Part shown: positions 24,563-33,726 of the stretch, piece after piece | Position numbering within the stretch: position 1 is the first letter of the stretch | How the letters are laid out: each line of letters opens with the position of its first letter | NCBI GenBank assembly: GCA_018435055.1 | Contig: JAHDOA010000014.1 | Location: 1-38,455 of the forward strand | DNA: 38,455 nucleotides | DNA from: Pelotomaculum sp. | GTDB taxonomy: Bacteria > Bacillota > Desulfotomaculia > Desulfotomaculales > Pelotomaculaceae | Direction: 5' to 3' | Notes under the pieces: model-generated | Told to the model about the DNA's origin: nothing | Database searches by the model: none | The model's input: only the letters and a program-made list of their open reading frames with translations | Translations under genes and position numbers: made by a program

Positions 24563-24863
24563 CGGGCAAAACAGCAGGTTTAACCGCTCACTTCTATTAA
24601 GTTTTGCATGCCTTGGACTCAATCTCCCTGCCTATATGGTATTATAACCTGATAGAAGAAATAGCTGTTAGCATTTCGACAATTTAGATGATTATATGAC
24701 ACATGGACATCTTTTTAGCATTTCAAGCAGGAAATTGATTAATTTGGTTTAATTTTTATTGTTATCATTTAGTTTATCTGCGGGCGCCAGTTTTTTTATA
24801 GATATTTCCATTTTGGATATAAATAAGTTAATGATTTCTGGATTTACTCCGTTCAGGGGGTGT

Positions 24864-25940
24864 ATGAGCGGGTTGAAAAAATTTCTTCTAAAAATTATCT
24901 GGTCGATCCTGCTTGTGGGAGCTTGTGTTTTCCTGCTTACCGGCTGCGATATGTTGGACTTTAACAAGACAGGAGAGAGACGCAACCCCCTGACTATAAA
25001 GGTTGAAGATTTCAGTGTGTTTCTTTTTGAATCTTCAGAGGAAATTTACCGGGCAAATGTAAAAAGTACTGCGATGTGGGCCGGGTTGAAGGAACAGGCT
25101 GACAAGGATCCGCTCTATGCGGCGCATTATCAATGGCTGTACGAGACTTACAAAAGCTGGGACAATAACCGCAAAGCCCAGCTTCATGAAATAATGCTCG
25201 ACTACCACCCCCAGCCCATGGCGGAGAAGCTTATCCAGGCAGGCAAGCAGGACGCCGGACTGGATGAAATAATTGAATTTATGAAAGTTGACCGTTTTTA
25301 CGCAAAAAACAGAAGCACCCTCACCGATTTTTATTCCTGGTATGGGAAAAATTACGCCCTGCCGCACTATGAGCAAATTGTATCGGCGCTGCAGCAGAAA
25401 GTTGATCTGGCGAACGGCAAAGTAGAAAGCTATTTTGATATAGTCGGGTTCATGGAGAAAGAGACCGGGATAAAGCTCAAGCAAAAACCAGACGCGCTCG
25501 AACTGCTGCTTAACATGCGGCTGATCGGGGCTTCCGGCTTCAGCCGGGACAAGGACTCGCTTTATGGGATCCGTTGGAACGACAAACCGGATAAAATCTG
25601 GGCAATCGCCTTCAACGAATTCAGTCACCCTTTCTTCCGCACCTTTACAGGCAGCTGGTCATTCAAGCGGCTGGCGGGGAAATTAAAGAAAGACGATCAG
25701 TTAATGGACAAATATAATGAGGATGTGCCCTACACATGGGAGGGCTGGATTGAAGGGAACCTGACCGAGGGATTTGCCCGTTATCTGACTGTGCGTATGG
25801 GTATTGCGGAGGATGTGGGCGAAGGGGTATTTATTTTTGATCGCGAATATGCCCAGGCCCTGCTGGACGGTTACGATCCGCAAAGGATTTCCCTGGAAGA
25901 CTTCACGGTGCAGTTTCTCAAACAAAAATATGAGATATAA
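24864..25940 (+). CDS. Lipoprotein resembling a metalloprotease with an altered zinc motif
   Basis: This is a 358-residue protein. ATG 24864 after GGGGGTG gives a textbook lipoprotein signal (KKFLLKIIWSILLVGACVFLLTGC, lipobox Cys28), so it should be membrane-anchored outside the cytoplasm. The C-terminal half resembles DUF4932/gluzincin-like proteins, with AFNEFSHPF where HExxH is expected (Asn251, Glu252, His255) and a downstream LTEGFARYL helix (Glu302) that would be the third zinc ligand. The first His is Asn, so zinc binding may be lost or changed. No operon partner is obvious; nadC follows 87 nt later. Confidence 0.65.
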   Translation: MSGLKKFLLKIIWSILLVGACVFLLTGCDMLDFNKTGERRNPLTIKVEDFSVFLFESSEEIYRANVKSTAMWAGLKEQADKDPLYAAHYQWLYETYKSWDNNRKAQLHEIMLDYHPQPMAEKLIQAGKQDAGLDEIIEFMKVDRFYAKNRSTLTDFYSWYGKNYALPHYEQIVSALQQKVDLANGKVESYFDIVGFMEKETGIKLKQKPDALELLLNMRLIGASGFSRDKDSLYGIRWNDKPDKIWAIAFNEFSHPFFRTFTGSWSFKRLAGKLKKDDQLMDKYNEDVPYTWEGWIEGNLTEGFARYLTVRMGIAEDVGEGVFIFDREYAQALLDGYDPQRISLEDFTVQFLKQKYEI

Positions 25941-26027
25941 TATCATTGAAACATCAGACGTATCATTGGCTGGATAAATCGGCCCTGCGGGAAAGTTTAC
26001 GCTACATGTCATGGAAAGGTAGATATC

Positions 26028-26879
26028 ATGTATCTTAACCAGCTCGAACTGAGAAAAATAATAGAAAAATTTTTGTTTGAAGATATCGGTTCTGGAGATA
26101 TAACCACCAACAGTATTGTCCAGGCAGGCGCCGTCTCACACGGATATATCATATCCAGGGAAAATGGCGTTGTAGCGGGACTGCCGCTGGCGGAAATGGT
26201 TTTTCAAATACTTGATCCCTGCATTGAATTCCGGGCGCTGGCGCAGGACGGCCAAAAAATTGAACGCGGCATGGTGTTGGCAGGGATTTCCGGTAACGTA
26301 AGAGCAATCCTGACCGGGGAAAGGCTTGCCCTTAACTTGCTCCAGCACCTTTCCGGTATCGCTACCAGGACGGCCCGGCTGACAGAGTTGGCGGCGGGGA
26401 ATAAATCCCGCATCGTTGACACCAGAAAGACAACCCCCGGACTGCGGATGATGGAAAAATACGCTGTGCGGGTTGGCGGTGGTTACAACCACCGCTTCGG
26501 CCTTTTTGACGCTGTGCTGATTAAAGACAACCATATTAAAATAGCAGGGGGAATCAGACCGGCAGTGGAAGCGGTCAGGCGTCTTTGTCCCCATACTGCC
26601 AGGATCGAGGTTGAGGTGGAGGATGTTGCCGGGGTTAACGAAGCCCTGGCTGCCGGGGCGGATATAATAATGCTCGACAATATGACCCCCGAAAGGATGC
26701 GGCAAGCAGTGGACCTCATCGCCGGACGCGCCCTGGTTGAGGCGTCAGGTGGAATTTCCGAGGAAAATATCCGGGCCGTGGCTGAAACCGGAGTCGACAT
26801 TATCTCTGTTGGAGCGCTGACCCACTCGGTGAGATCGCTTGACATAGGCCTGGACATGAAAGACATTAAGCGCAGATAA
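26028..26879 (+). CDS. nadC: Nicotinate-nucleotide pyrophosphorylase (carboxylating)
   Basis: This 283-residue protein converts quinolinate and PRPP to nicotinate mononucleotide in NAD synthesis. It has the family signature EDIGSGDITT near the N-terminus, the active-site region VDTRKTTPGLRMMEKYAV, and DAVLIKDNH and ASGGI in the barrel. Length is normal. ATG 26028 is preceded by AAAGG. It is separated from nadB by unrelated genes, which is unusual since nadABC are often adjacent. Confidence 0.96.
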   Translation: MYLNQLELRKIIEKFLFEDIGSGDITTNSIVQAGAVSHGYIISRENGVVAGLPLAEMVFQILDPCIEFRALAQDGQKIERGMVLAGISGNVRAILTGERLALNLLQHLSGIATRTARLTELAAGNKSRIVDTRKTTPGLRMMEKYAVRVGGGYNHRFGLFDAVLIKDNHIKIAGGIRPAVEAVRRLCPHTARIEVEVEDVAGVNEALAAGADIIMLDNMTPERMRQAVDLIAGRALVEASGGISEENIRAVAETGVDIISVGALTHSVRSLDIGLDMKDIKRR

Positions 26880-27016
26880 CCTGGTTTCTTCTATGAAATT
26901 ATAAGCAGAATGCCGGTCATTCCGTTATCTTATTTTTGGAATGAAATAGTCTGGCTGTATCCTTCATTATTTGGTAAAATGGGGTTTAAAAGGTTAGTGC
27001 TTTAATAGGAGTGACA

Positions 27017-28678
27017 ATGCAAACTTCTGCTTCAGCCCTATTATTAATTGTCTCACTTGGGGCTATTTCTGTTTTATTGATGTTGCATGTCTATATCTTT
27101 ATGTCTGAACGCAGGCTGTTTCTGCTCCTGTGGTTCGCCGGCTGGGCCGTCATCGGGTTTAATTACGGCCTGGACGCTTTTTTCCCCGACTTGCTGAGAC
27201 AAAACCGCCTGGTTTTACTTTTCAGCCTGAGTTCATTTTTTTGCGCCAACCTTTTAATATCCTGGGGTACTTTAATATTCCTGAAAATCAAAGGCGGAAT
27301 TAACTTATTCATAAGCGCGGGGATAACCTGGCTCTTATTTTTTATCTTTTTCTCAAACCGGATCTGGACGGATCTGCAGATGATCAAATACAATTTTTTA
27401 GCGGTATTCGCCCTGTCCGCCTGGGTAGGCGCGGCTCTGATCAAGTCGTCCAAAAAGTATGGGACTCTGGCCTTTTTATTAGGTTTATTAAATATAGCCT
27501 GGGTCGGCAATACTGTCCTTTTTTCTTATATTCTGGAGATGCCCCGGATGGCGCCCTATATTGTTTCGCAGGTGATCTTAATCCTCAACGCCATCGGACT
27601 CATCCTGCTTTTTTTGAAAGAGCAAAAGGACGAGATCGATCGCGGGCTGGCTCACATCACTTACCTCCCTTACCACGACGAATTAACCGGACTGTATAAT
27701 AAGGCTTATTTTGATCGGAAAATACAGGAACTGGCGGCGGACAACGGCTGCCTGCCCGTCTCCCTGCTGGTGGGCGACATGAACGGGCTGAAATTCGTCA
27801 ATGATGTTTTTGGCCACCATGAGGGAGATAACTGGCTGAAAAGGATGGCCTTCATTATTCAGCAATCATGCCGTCAAAAGGATATTGTCGCCCGGTGGGG
27901 CGGCGATGAGTTCGCCGTTATCCTGCCCAGCACGGACAAAGAAACAGCTCTCGCTGTTGGACAAAAGATTAAAGAAGCCTGTCAAAGCATGCAGGAGATA
28001 GAAATCCTGTTAAGCATATCCCTGGGTGTGGCAACTAAAACAGACAGTGAAGCAGATTTGACCAGTGTCTTAAAAGAAGCTGAAGAATCAATGTATGAAA
28101 ACAAGCTTATCGAGGGCAAGGAAGCCAGGGGGGCTATCGCTGAAACTCTGGGCGAACTTCTGCAGAAAAAAGGTTATGAGACCAAAGAACGCCTGGCAAG
28201 GATGGAATCACTGGCTGAAAACTTCGCCCGGGCTCTTGATTTTTCCCGGGAAAACCTTAATAATCTGGTGCAGGCCGCAAATTTGCATGACATTGGTAAG
28301 ATCGGCATCCCTGCGGATATCGTTCTGAAAAAGACCCCGCTTAATGAATCAGAATGGGCGGTAATGAAAAAGCATGTCGAAATCGGCTACCGGATGGCTC
28401 AAGCCTCTGGAGAATTTGCCCACCTGGCCGATATCATTTTATATCACCATGAATGGTGGAACGGCCAGGGCTACCCCCGGGGGCTTAAAGAAGAAGGGAT
28501 CCCTCTTTTATCGCGGATCATATCCATTTTGGACGCCTTTGACGACATGACCCACCAGCAGCCCTATAAGCCCGCCAGGGCTGTGGACGAAGCCCTGCGT
28601 GAACTCAGCCTCAATGCGGGGAGCCAATTTGATCCTGATCTGGTCCCGGTCTTTATTCAGATGATGACCGCTAAATAA
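27017..28678 (+). CDS. Membrane GGDEF and HD-GYP protein (cyclic-di-GMP turnover)
   Basis: This 553-residue protein has about seven hydrophobic segments in residues 1-205, then a GGDEF domain (about 215-365) with an intact WGGDEF motif (295-299) and an RxxD inhibitory site (RQKD) just before it. An HD-GYP domain (about 375-550) follows, with HD 424-425 in LHDIGKIGIP and GYP 485-487. Both synthesis and hydrolysis of cyclic-di-GMP look possible. The N-terminal membrane part probably senses a signal. ATG 27017 follows AGGAG at the right distance; GTG 27011 lies too close to it. Confidence 0.92.
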   Translation: MQTSASALLLIVSLGAISVLLMLHVYIFMSERRLFLLLWFAGWAVIGFNYGLDAFFPDLLRQNRLVLLFSLSSFFCANLLISWGTLIFLKIKGGINLFISAGITWLLFFIFFSNRIWTDLQMIKYNFLAVFALSAWVGAALIKSSKKYGTLAFLLGLLNIAWVGNTVLFSYILEMPRMAPYIVSQVILILNAIGLILLFLKEQKDEIDRGLAHITYLPYHDELTGLYNKAYFDRKIQELAADNGCLPVSLLVGDMNGLKFVNDVFGHHEGDNWLKRMAFIIQQSCRQKDIVARWGGDEFAVILPSTDKETALAVGQKIKEACQSMQEIEILLSISLGVATKTDSEADLTSVLKEAEESMYENKLIEGKEARGAIAETLGELLQKKGYETKERLARMESLAENFARALDFSRENLNNLVQAANLHDIGKIGIPADIVLKKTPLNESEWAVMKKHVEIGYRMAQASGEFAHLADIILYHHEWWNGQGYPRGLKEEGIPLLSRIISILDAFDDMTHQQPYKPARAVDEALRELSLNAGSQFDPDLVPVFIQMMTAK

Positions 28679-28703
28679 AATACGCAGTTGCCGTACTATT
28701 TCA

Positions 28704-28735
28704 TTGTTAACTTTGTTGTTATAAATGGTTGACGA
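28704..28735. promoter_or_regulatory. BirA box upstream of birA
   Basis: TTGTTAAC (28704-28711), 16 nt, then GTTGACGA (28728-28735), an imperfect mirror of GTTAACAA. Spacing equals that of the perfect box before bioB. The right half overlaps the -35 element, so biotin-loaded BirA should repress its own gene. Confidence 0.7.
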
Positions 28736-28757
28736 TGGAGATTGTCTATATTAAAAT
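28729..28757 (+). promoter_or_regulatory. Promoter of birA
   Basis: TTGACG (28729-28734), a 17-bp spacer and TAAAAT (28752-28757). The message would have a very short leader of about 12 nt before the TTG start. Confidence 0.75.
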
Positions 28758-28775
28758 GGATCCGAGGTGGACCTA

Positions 28776-29750
28776 TTGAAAGAGATCGTATTGCGCCTGC
28801 TAAAAGAAAGAAGTCCGGAGTATGTTTCCGGGGAAGAGATCTGCAGGCTGCTCAATGTCACCAGGACAGCGGTCTGGAAACATATCCAGGCCCTGCGTGA
28901 AAGCGGTTATGAGATTGAAGCGCGGCCTCGCGCGGGTTATACTCTAACCGGTATCCCTGACAGGTTGTACCCGGAAGAGATCCGGGACGGGCTGTCAAAC
29001 CGGTTTTTAGGCCGGAAAATTTACTACTTTGACACTGTATCCACCACAAACGACAAGGCCAAGGAACTGGCGCGCCAGGGCGACGGTGAGGGAACTTTGA
29101 TTGTGGCCGAGGAGCAGACCGGCGGCAAAGGCCGGCTGGGCAGGAAATGGTTTGCCCCCAAATACAAGGGGATCTGGTTTTCCCTGATTTTGTGTCCACC
29201 TGTTCTGCCGCCTGAAGCCAACCAGGTAACCATGCTGGCTGCTGTAGCGGTTGCGTCAGCGATTAAGAAGGAAACCGGGATTGAGGCGGGCATTAAATGG
29301 CCCAACGACCTGCTGGTGGGAAGCAAGAAAATATGCGGTATCTTGACTGAGCTTAGCGCGGAGATGGAGAGGATTAATTACCTGGTGGCAGGCATTGGGA
29401 TTAATGTCAACCAGGATGAGACGGACTTTCCTGAAGAACTGCGGGAGAGCGCCGCTTCGCTTAAAAATGAGTCTAAAAGGAAAATAGACAGGGTGAGGCT
29501 GATCCAGACCACGCTGGCGGAGTTTGAACGCTGGTACGGGACCTGGCTGGAACAGGGTTTCGCGCCGGTCCTGGCCAGGTGGAAAGAGATGTCCGTTTCC
29601 CTGAACTGTCCGGTACGGATCAGCGCGCCGAATAATTCCTGGGACGGATGGGCGGAAGATATAGACGGCGACGGGGCGCTTCTACTGCGCCTGCCCGGCG
29701 GAGAGCTCAAGCGGGTAATATCAGGTGAAGTATCCCTGCGCCTATCGTAA
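28776..29750 (+). CDS. birA: Bifunctional biotin-protein ligase and repressor
   Basis: This 324-residue protein has an N-terminal winged helix (about 1-65, EICRLLNVTRTAVWKHIQ), the biotin-binding loop GGKGRLGRKW, the KWPNDLLVG and GIGINVN segments of the ligase core, and a C-terminal SH3-like domain. It attaches biotin to carboxylases and, with biotinyl-AMP, represses biotin genes; the DNA-binding domain is present, so it is the regulatory (class II) type. TTG 28776 after GAGGTGG is preferred over GTG 28767, which lies inside the ribosome site. BirA boxes lie before this gene and before bioB. Confidence 0.94.
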   Translation: MKEIVLRLLKERSPEYVSGEEICRLLNVTRTAVWKHIQALRESGYEIEARPRAGYTLTGIPDRLYPEEIRDGLSNRFLGRKIYYFDTVSTTNDKAKELARQGDGEGTLIVAEEQTGGKGRLGRKWFAPKYKGIWFSLILCPPVLPPEANQVTMLAAVAVASAIKKETGIEAGIKWPNDLLVGSKKICGILTELSAEMERINYLVAGIGINVNQDETDFPEELRESAASLKNESKRKIDRVRLIQTTLAEFERWYGTWLEQGFAPVLARWKEMSVSLNCPVRISAPNNSWDGWAEDIDGDGALLLRLPGGELKRVISGEVSLRLS

Positions 29751-29762
29751 AGACTATAATTT

Positions 29763-29792
29763 TTTACAAAAGAAATTTGAAATAATTATTAT
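29763..29792 (+). promoter_or_regulatory. Promoter candidate for bioB
   Basis: TTTACA (29763-29768), an 18-bp spacer and TATTAT (29787-29792). The BirA box begins eight bases downstream, over the probable transcription start. Confidence 0.5.
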
Positions 29793-29799
29793 AACATTA

Positions 29800-29831
29800 T
29801 TGTTAACCTATAAACATGTTGCGGTTAACAA
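29800..29831. promoter_or_regulatory. BirA box upstream of bioB-bioY
   Basis: TTGTTAACC (29800-29808) and GGTTAACAA (29823-29831) form a perfect inverted repeat with a 14-nt centre. This is the Firmicute BirA operator. It places bioB, and probably bioY, under biotin control. Confidence 0.9.
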
Positions 29832-29856
29832 AATGCATGTTCGAGGGGGTGTCCTG

Positions 29857-30831
29857 GTGTTTAGTTGTCTGTTAAAACAGATACTATCAGGGGACGATAT
29901 AACTTTTGATCAAGCGTTAACCCTGGGCAAGCTGGACGACAGCCAGTTATATGAACTATTTTTAGCGGCTTTACGGGTTACCCGTCATTTCTACGGCAAC
30001 AGGGTTGATTTGTGTTCCATCATTAATGCTAAATCGGGGCGTTGTTCCGAGAACTGCGCCTTCTGTGCTCAATCTGTTCACCATCACACAAGCATATCTA
30101 CATACCCTGCTCTTTCAAAAGAAATAGTTTTGGAAAAGGCGTTTGAAATGGAATCTAAAGGCGCCCGCCGTTTTTCCCTGGTTACCAGCGGCAAGGGGAT
30201 CCAGGGCGATGATTTCGAAAAAGTTATAGATATATATAAAACCCTCAGGGAAAAGACCCAATTAAGCCTGTGCGCCTCGCTGGGAATCATAGACTATACT
30301 AAAGCCTTGCGTCTAAAAGAAGCCGGGGTCACTATGTACCATCATAATATAGAAACATCCAGAAGCTTTTTTCCTGAAATATGTACCACCCATAGTTTCG
30401 AAGACAGGCTGGAAACGATACGTTCGGCGAGCAAAGCAGGCCTTGGTATCTGTTCAGGCGGTATTGTCGGACTGGGCGAAAATTGGGAGCAGCGGGTTGA
30501 AATGGCCTTCCAGTTAAAAGAACTGGGAGTTGTATCGTTACCGCTAAACATTATAACCCCCATCCCCGGAACCCCCCTCTGGGAAAAACCTGTCCCGGAA
30601 CCCATGGAAATTCTGAAGACAGCAGCCATGTTTAGAATGGTTCTGCCCGGCGCCATTATCCGTCTTTGCGGCGGCAGGGAATCAGCCCTGCGGAGCCTGC
30701 AGCCACTTGCGTTTACAGCTGGAATTAACGGTATGCTGGTAGGTAACTATCTTACAACTACCGGAAGGGAGGTGGAGGACGACATGCAAATGCTCAAAGA
30801 CTTGAAACTTGAGGTAATGCGGCCCTGTTAA
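29857..30831 (+). CDS. bioB: Biotin synthase
   Basis: This 324-residue radical-SAM protein inserts sulfur into dethiobiotin. The SAM-cluster motif CSENCAFC (Cys63, 67, 70) and the Arg/Cys residues of the barrel are visible, with YHHNIETS and GGIVGLGE segments. GTG 29857 behind GAGGGGGTG is chosen. The open frame runs up to 29725, inside birA, and includes the promoter and BirA box, so earlier starts (ATG 29725, ATG 29833) are rejected. No bioA, bioD or bioF is present here. Confidence 0.95.
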   Translation: MFSCLLKQILSGDDITFDQALTLGKLDDSQLYELFLAALRVTRHFYGNRVDLCSIINAKSGRCSENCAFCAQSVHHHTSISTYPALSKEIVLEKAFEMESKGARRFSLVTSGKGIQGDDFEKVIDIYKTLREKTQLSLCASLGIIDYTKALRLKEAGVTMYHHNIETSRSFFPEICTTHSFEDRLETIRSASKAGLGICSGGIVGLGENWEQRVEMAFQLKELGVVSLPLNIITPIPGTPLWEKPVPEPMEILKTAAMFRMVLPGAIIRLCGGRESALRSLQPLAFTAGINGMLVGNYLTTTGREVEDDMQMLKDLKLEVMRPC

Positions 30832-30859
30832 TCACGTAAATTTTTTAGGAGTGAGGAGA

Positions 30860-31420
30860 TTGTCCAATTATTCTGCCCGTGACATTACCATGACCGCTGT
30901 TTTTGCAGCCCTGGCGGTGGTGGCGGCGATGCTGGTGCGCTATGGTGGAAGCATTGTGCCGTTCAGCTTGCTGCCTTTTGTGGTGATGCTGGCCGGAGGT
31001 TTGCTGGGCGCCCGGCTTGGGTCTCTGAGCATAATTGTTTACATCCTGCTTGGTCTGGTGGGAATTCCAGTGTTTGCAACACCTCCTTTTGGCGGTCCGG
31101 CCTATGTGCTGAAGCCCACCTTCGGATTACTGCTTGGCTTTGTCGTAAGCGCTTACGTTATCGGAGCGCTGTTGAAAAACAGAGAGGAAAGCGGCTTTAC
31201 CCGTTATTTCCTATCTATGGTGGCAGGGATAGTTGTTTATTACCTGATTGGTCTTCCTTATATATACGTCATTTTAAACTTTTACCTGGGGCAGGCTGTT
31301 TCAGTCGTAAAAGTCCTGTATATTGGTTTTGTCCCCTTTATCGTACTGGATCTGGTCAAGGCGGCGGCAGCCGCTGTTATGGCCAGGGCGCTTTACCGCA
31401 GGCTGAACGGTGTAATTTAG
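30860..31420 (+). CDS. bioY: BioY biotin transporter substrate-binding subunit
   Basis: This 186-residue protein has about six hydrophobic helices and the BioY pattern (MTAVFAALAVVAAML, GGLLGARLG, GLPYIYVI). It binds biotin in the membrane as an ECF transporter S component. No EcfA or EcfT genes are nearby, so it would use shared ECF modules or act alone. AGGAG (30847-30851) lies eight bases before TTG 30860, which is preferred; a GTG at 30851 overlaps that site. It follows bioB by 28 nt and is presumably under the same BirA box. Confidence 0.93.
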   Translation: MSNYSARDITMTAVFAALAVVAAMLVRYGGSIVPFSLLPFVVMLAGGLLGARLGSLSIIVYILLGLVGIPVFATPPFGGPAYVLKPTFGLLLGFVVSAYVIGALLKNREESGFTRYFLSMVAGIVVYYLIGLPYIYVILNFYLGQAVSVVKVLYIGFVPFIVLDLVKAAAAAVMARALYRRLNGVI

Positions 31421-31524
31421 CCAATTGCATCCCCCGGCAAATAGATCCTGCCTGCCGAAAGGGAAATAGCCTTTTTATGAAGAATAATGTGGCAACAAAC
31501 CTTGCAAAGGGGGCTGGCGCTAAA

Positions 31525-31800
31525 ATGTTCCGGCTAATTAACGTGATGGAAATAATGGTAAATGAGACTGTCGACGAAATACTCCGGGTTAACAAGGATA
31601 TCTGCAGCTGTTCCAGGTGCAGGTTGGACCTGGCTGCAGTCGCCCTTAATAACCTCCCCGCCAATTATGTGGTAACAACAGAAGGGGAAGTCATTAAAAG
31701 GATAAACGCTTTAAAACAGCAGTTTAAAGTGGATATCATCTGCGCACTGACAGAGGCCCTCACGGTTGTTAGCAAGCACCCCCATCACACTTATTTGTAG
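31525..31800 (+). CDS. ComFB-like protein
   Basis: This 91-residue protein has the ComFB pattern: an N-terminal helix with MEIMVNETVDEIL, then a CSCSRCRLDLAAVALNNLPANYV block and a helical C-terminus. The Cys cluster suggests zinc binding. ComFB homologues are linked to late competence and, in some bacteria, to cyclic-nucleotide binding. ATG 31525 gives the normal N-terminus behind AAAGGGGG; the frame extends up to 31477 without support. No comFA or comFC is adjacent. Confidence 0.8.
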   Translation: MFRLINVMEIMVNETVDEILRVNKDICSCSRCRLDLAAVALNNLPANYVVTTEGEVIKRINALKQQFKVDIICALTEALTVVSKHPHHTYL

Positions 31801-31858
31801 AGTAAAAAATGTTTTTAGCATTTTCTATATGTGGAGGCTTTTGGCTTTTGGATCCCTG

Positions 31859-31888
31859 TTGCGCCAGGCCGGCCACCTTTGGTAGAAT
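31859..31888 (+). promoter_or_regulatory. Promoter candidate for coaX-dusB
   Basis: TTGCGC (31859-31864), an 18-bp spacer and TAGAAT (31883-31888). A start near 31895 supports the coaX start at GTG 31921 rather than 31897. Confidence 0.5.
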
Positions 31889-31920
31889 GATCTAAAGTGA
31901 TACGGAAAGCGGTGGTGGCT

Positions 31921-32691
31921 GTGATTCTGGTTTTCGATGTGGGCAATACAAATATTGTTTTAGGTGTTTTTAATGGCAGCGAATTGGTGGCAAACTGGCG
32001 CATTTCCACAAAGCTCAACCGGACTGCAGATGAATACGGGGTAATGCTTGGCGAGCTTTTTTCTTTTTCGGGTAATGATATGAGCCGGATTAAGACCATA
32101 GTAATTTCTACGGTGGTACCGCCGCTGACATTTACCCTGGAGCGGGTATGTCAGAGATATTTCAAACTGACCCCGCTAATTGTCGGCCCCGGCATTAAAA
32201 CAGGCCTGCCGATAAAGTATGAAAATCCCAGGGAGGTAGGCGCCGACCGTATCGTCAATGCGATAGCTGCTATTGACAGATACGGTTATCCTCTTATTAT
32301 TGTGGACTTTGGCACCGCGACGACGTTTTGCGCCATCAACGACAGGGGTGAATATATAGGCGGGGCTATAGCCCCGGGCATCAGCATCTCAACAGAGGCC
32401 CTTTTTCAACGGGCGGCTAAACTGCCCCGGGTGGAATTAACCAAGCCGGCTTCCATAATAGGAAAAAATACTATCAATGCCATGCATGCGGGTATTTTTT
32501 ACGGGTTTGTCGGCCAGGTCGATGAGATCGCCAGGAGAATGAAAAAAGAACTGGGCGCAAACACTAAAGTTGTTGCGACCGGCGGTCTGGCGAACCTGAT
32601 TGCCCAGGAAAGCTCCTATATCGAAATGGTAGACCCTTATCTAACCCTTAATGGACTCAGGCTTATTTACGAGAGGAATATGCAGCGGTGA
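31921..32691 (+). CDS. coaX: Type III pantothenate kinase
   Basis: This 256-residue protein phosphorylates pantothenate, the first step toward CoA. It shows the ASKHA-fold motifs [12 protein letters not shown] near the N-terminus, [17 protein letters not shown] and the glycine-rich GGLAN near the C-terminus. GTG 31921 yields [11 protein letters not shown], the normal family start; an earlier GTG at 31897 would add eight residues. It overlaps dusB by 4 nt. Together with panBCD it completes the path from ketoisovalerate to phosphopantothenate except for the ketopantoate reductase step. Confidence 0.95.
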   Translation: MILVFDVGNTNIVLGVFNGSELVANWRISTKLNRTADEYGVMLGELFSFSGNDMSRIKTIVISTVVPPLTFTLERVCQRYFKLTPLIVGPGIKTGLPIKYENPREVGADRIVNAIAAIDRYGYPLIIVDFGTATTFCAINDRGEYIGGAIAPGISISTEALFQRAAKLPRVELTKPASIIGKNTINAMHAGIFYGFVGQVDEIARRMKKELGANTKVVATGGLANLIAQESSYIEMVDPYLTLNGLRLIYERNMQR

Positions 32692-33680
32692 AAATCGGTG
32701 ACGTTATACTGGAGAACCCGGTGATATCCGCGCCAATGGCCGGCATCACGGATAAGTCATTCAGGATTTTGGCGAGGGAGGCTGGTTGTAGCCTGGTCTG
32801 CACCGAAATGGTCAGCGACCAGGCTCTTTTGTATGGAAATCCAAAAACATGCAGCCTGCTTGATATTTCAGGGGAGGACGGCCCGGTAAGCATCCAGGTG
32901 TTTGGCTCTGACGCCGGGTATATGGCCGCGGCTGCCGAAATCGTGGAAAGCCGCGGCGCCCGGCTGATTGATGTCAACATGGGCTGCCCGACGCCGAAAA
33001 TAGTCAAAAATGGCGAGGGCGCGGCACTGATGAAAGAACCTGATAAAGCTGCGGGGATAATCAGGGCTATGGCAGAGCGGGTAAAGGTTCCGGTTACTGT
33101 CAAGCTGAGGAAAGGCTGGGATGAATCTTCTGTTAACGCGGTGGAAATGTCCTGCCTGATGGAGAGCGCCGGGGCGGCGGCGGTAACAGTACACGGCCGC
33201 ACCCGTTCCCAGTTTTATACCGGAAAAGCTGATTGGGGAATAATAGCCTCGGTTAAGCGGGCTGTGGGTATTCCAGTCATTGGCAACGGGGATATATGGA
33301 CACCCCGGGACGCCCTGTTCATGCTGGAACAGACCGGTTGTGACGGGATTATGATTGGCCGGGCCTCACTCGGCAACCCCTGGATTTTTAAGCAGACAGT
33401 ACATTTCCTGAAAACAGGTGAAATGCTGCCGGGACCTGCCCCGGAGGAAAGAGCTGCCGCGGCTTTGAGGCATTTTGATTTATTGCTTAAAAATAAGGGC
33501 GAGAACGTGGCTGTGCGGGAGATGCGCAAACACGCCGCCTGGTATATGAAAGGCCTGCGCGGGGCGGCCCGTCTGAGGGAAATGGTAAACAGGGCAAAAT
33601 CCCAGGAGGAGATAAAAATTTTGCTGAAACAGCTGGCGGGCCAGGCTGAATTAATGATAATCCCGGCAGATAATAAATAG
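32688..33680 (+). CDS. dusB: tRNA-dihydrouridine synthase
   Basis: This 330-residue FMN enzyme reduces uridine in tRNA. It has the N-terminal [12 protein letters not shown], the [19 protein letters not shown] active-site block with its catalytic Cys, VHGRTR and GNGDIW, then the C-terminal helical tRNA-binding domain. The GTG start at 32688 overlaps the coaX stop (GTGA), so translation is coupled. The pairing of coaX with dusB is common in Firmicutes. Confidence 0.94.
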   Translation: MKIGDVILENPVISAPMAGITDKSFRILAREAGCSLVCTEMVSDQALLYGNPKTCSLLDISGEDGPVSIQVFGSDAGYMAAAAEIVESRGARLIDVNMGCPTPKIVKNGEGAALMKEPDKAAGIIRAMAERVKVPVTVKLRKGWDESSVNAVEMSCLMESAGAAAVTVHGRTRSQFYTGKADWGIIASVKRAVGIPVIGNGDIWTPRDALFMLEQTGCDGIMIGRASLGNPWIFKQTVHFLKTGEMLPGPAPEERAAAALRHFDLLLKNKGENVAVREMRKHAAWYMKGLRGAARLREMVNRAKSQEEIKILLKQLAGQAELMIIPADNK

Positions 33681-33696
33681 TAGTATAAAACCCCTG

Positions 33697-33726
33697 CGGC
33701 TACTTGAAAAAGGCCGTTATTTTTTA
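33697..33726 (+). terminator. Weak terminator after dusB
   Basis: CGGC (33697-33700) pairs with GCCG (33713-33716), followed by TTATTTTTTA. The stem is short, so efficiency is doubtful. Confidence 0.45.

Noticed and set aside
24104-24622. 172-codon reverse-strand ORF over the zinc-ribbon gene
   Set aside because: It spans the zinc-ribbon gene and its terminator. The plus-strand gene has CxxC motifs and a GAGGAGG site; the reverse frame has neither.
29725-29856. 44-codon N-terminal extension of bioB
   Set aside because: It would start inside birA and translate through the promoter and the perfect BirA box. The GTG at 29857 has a good ribosome site and gives the family length.
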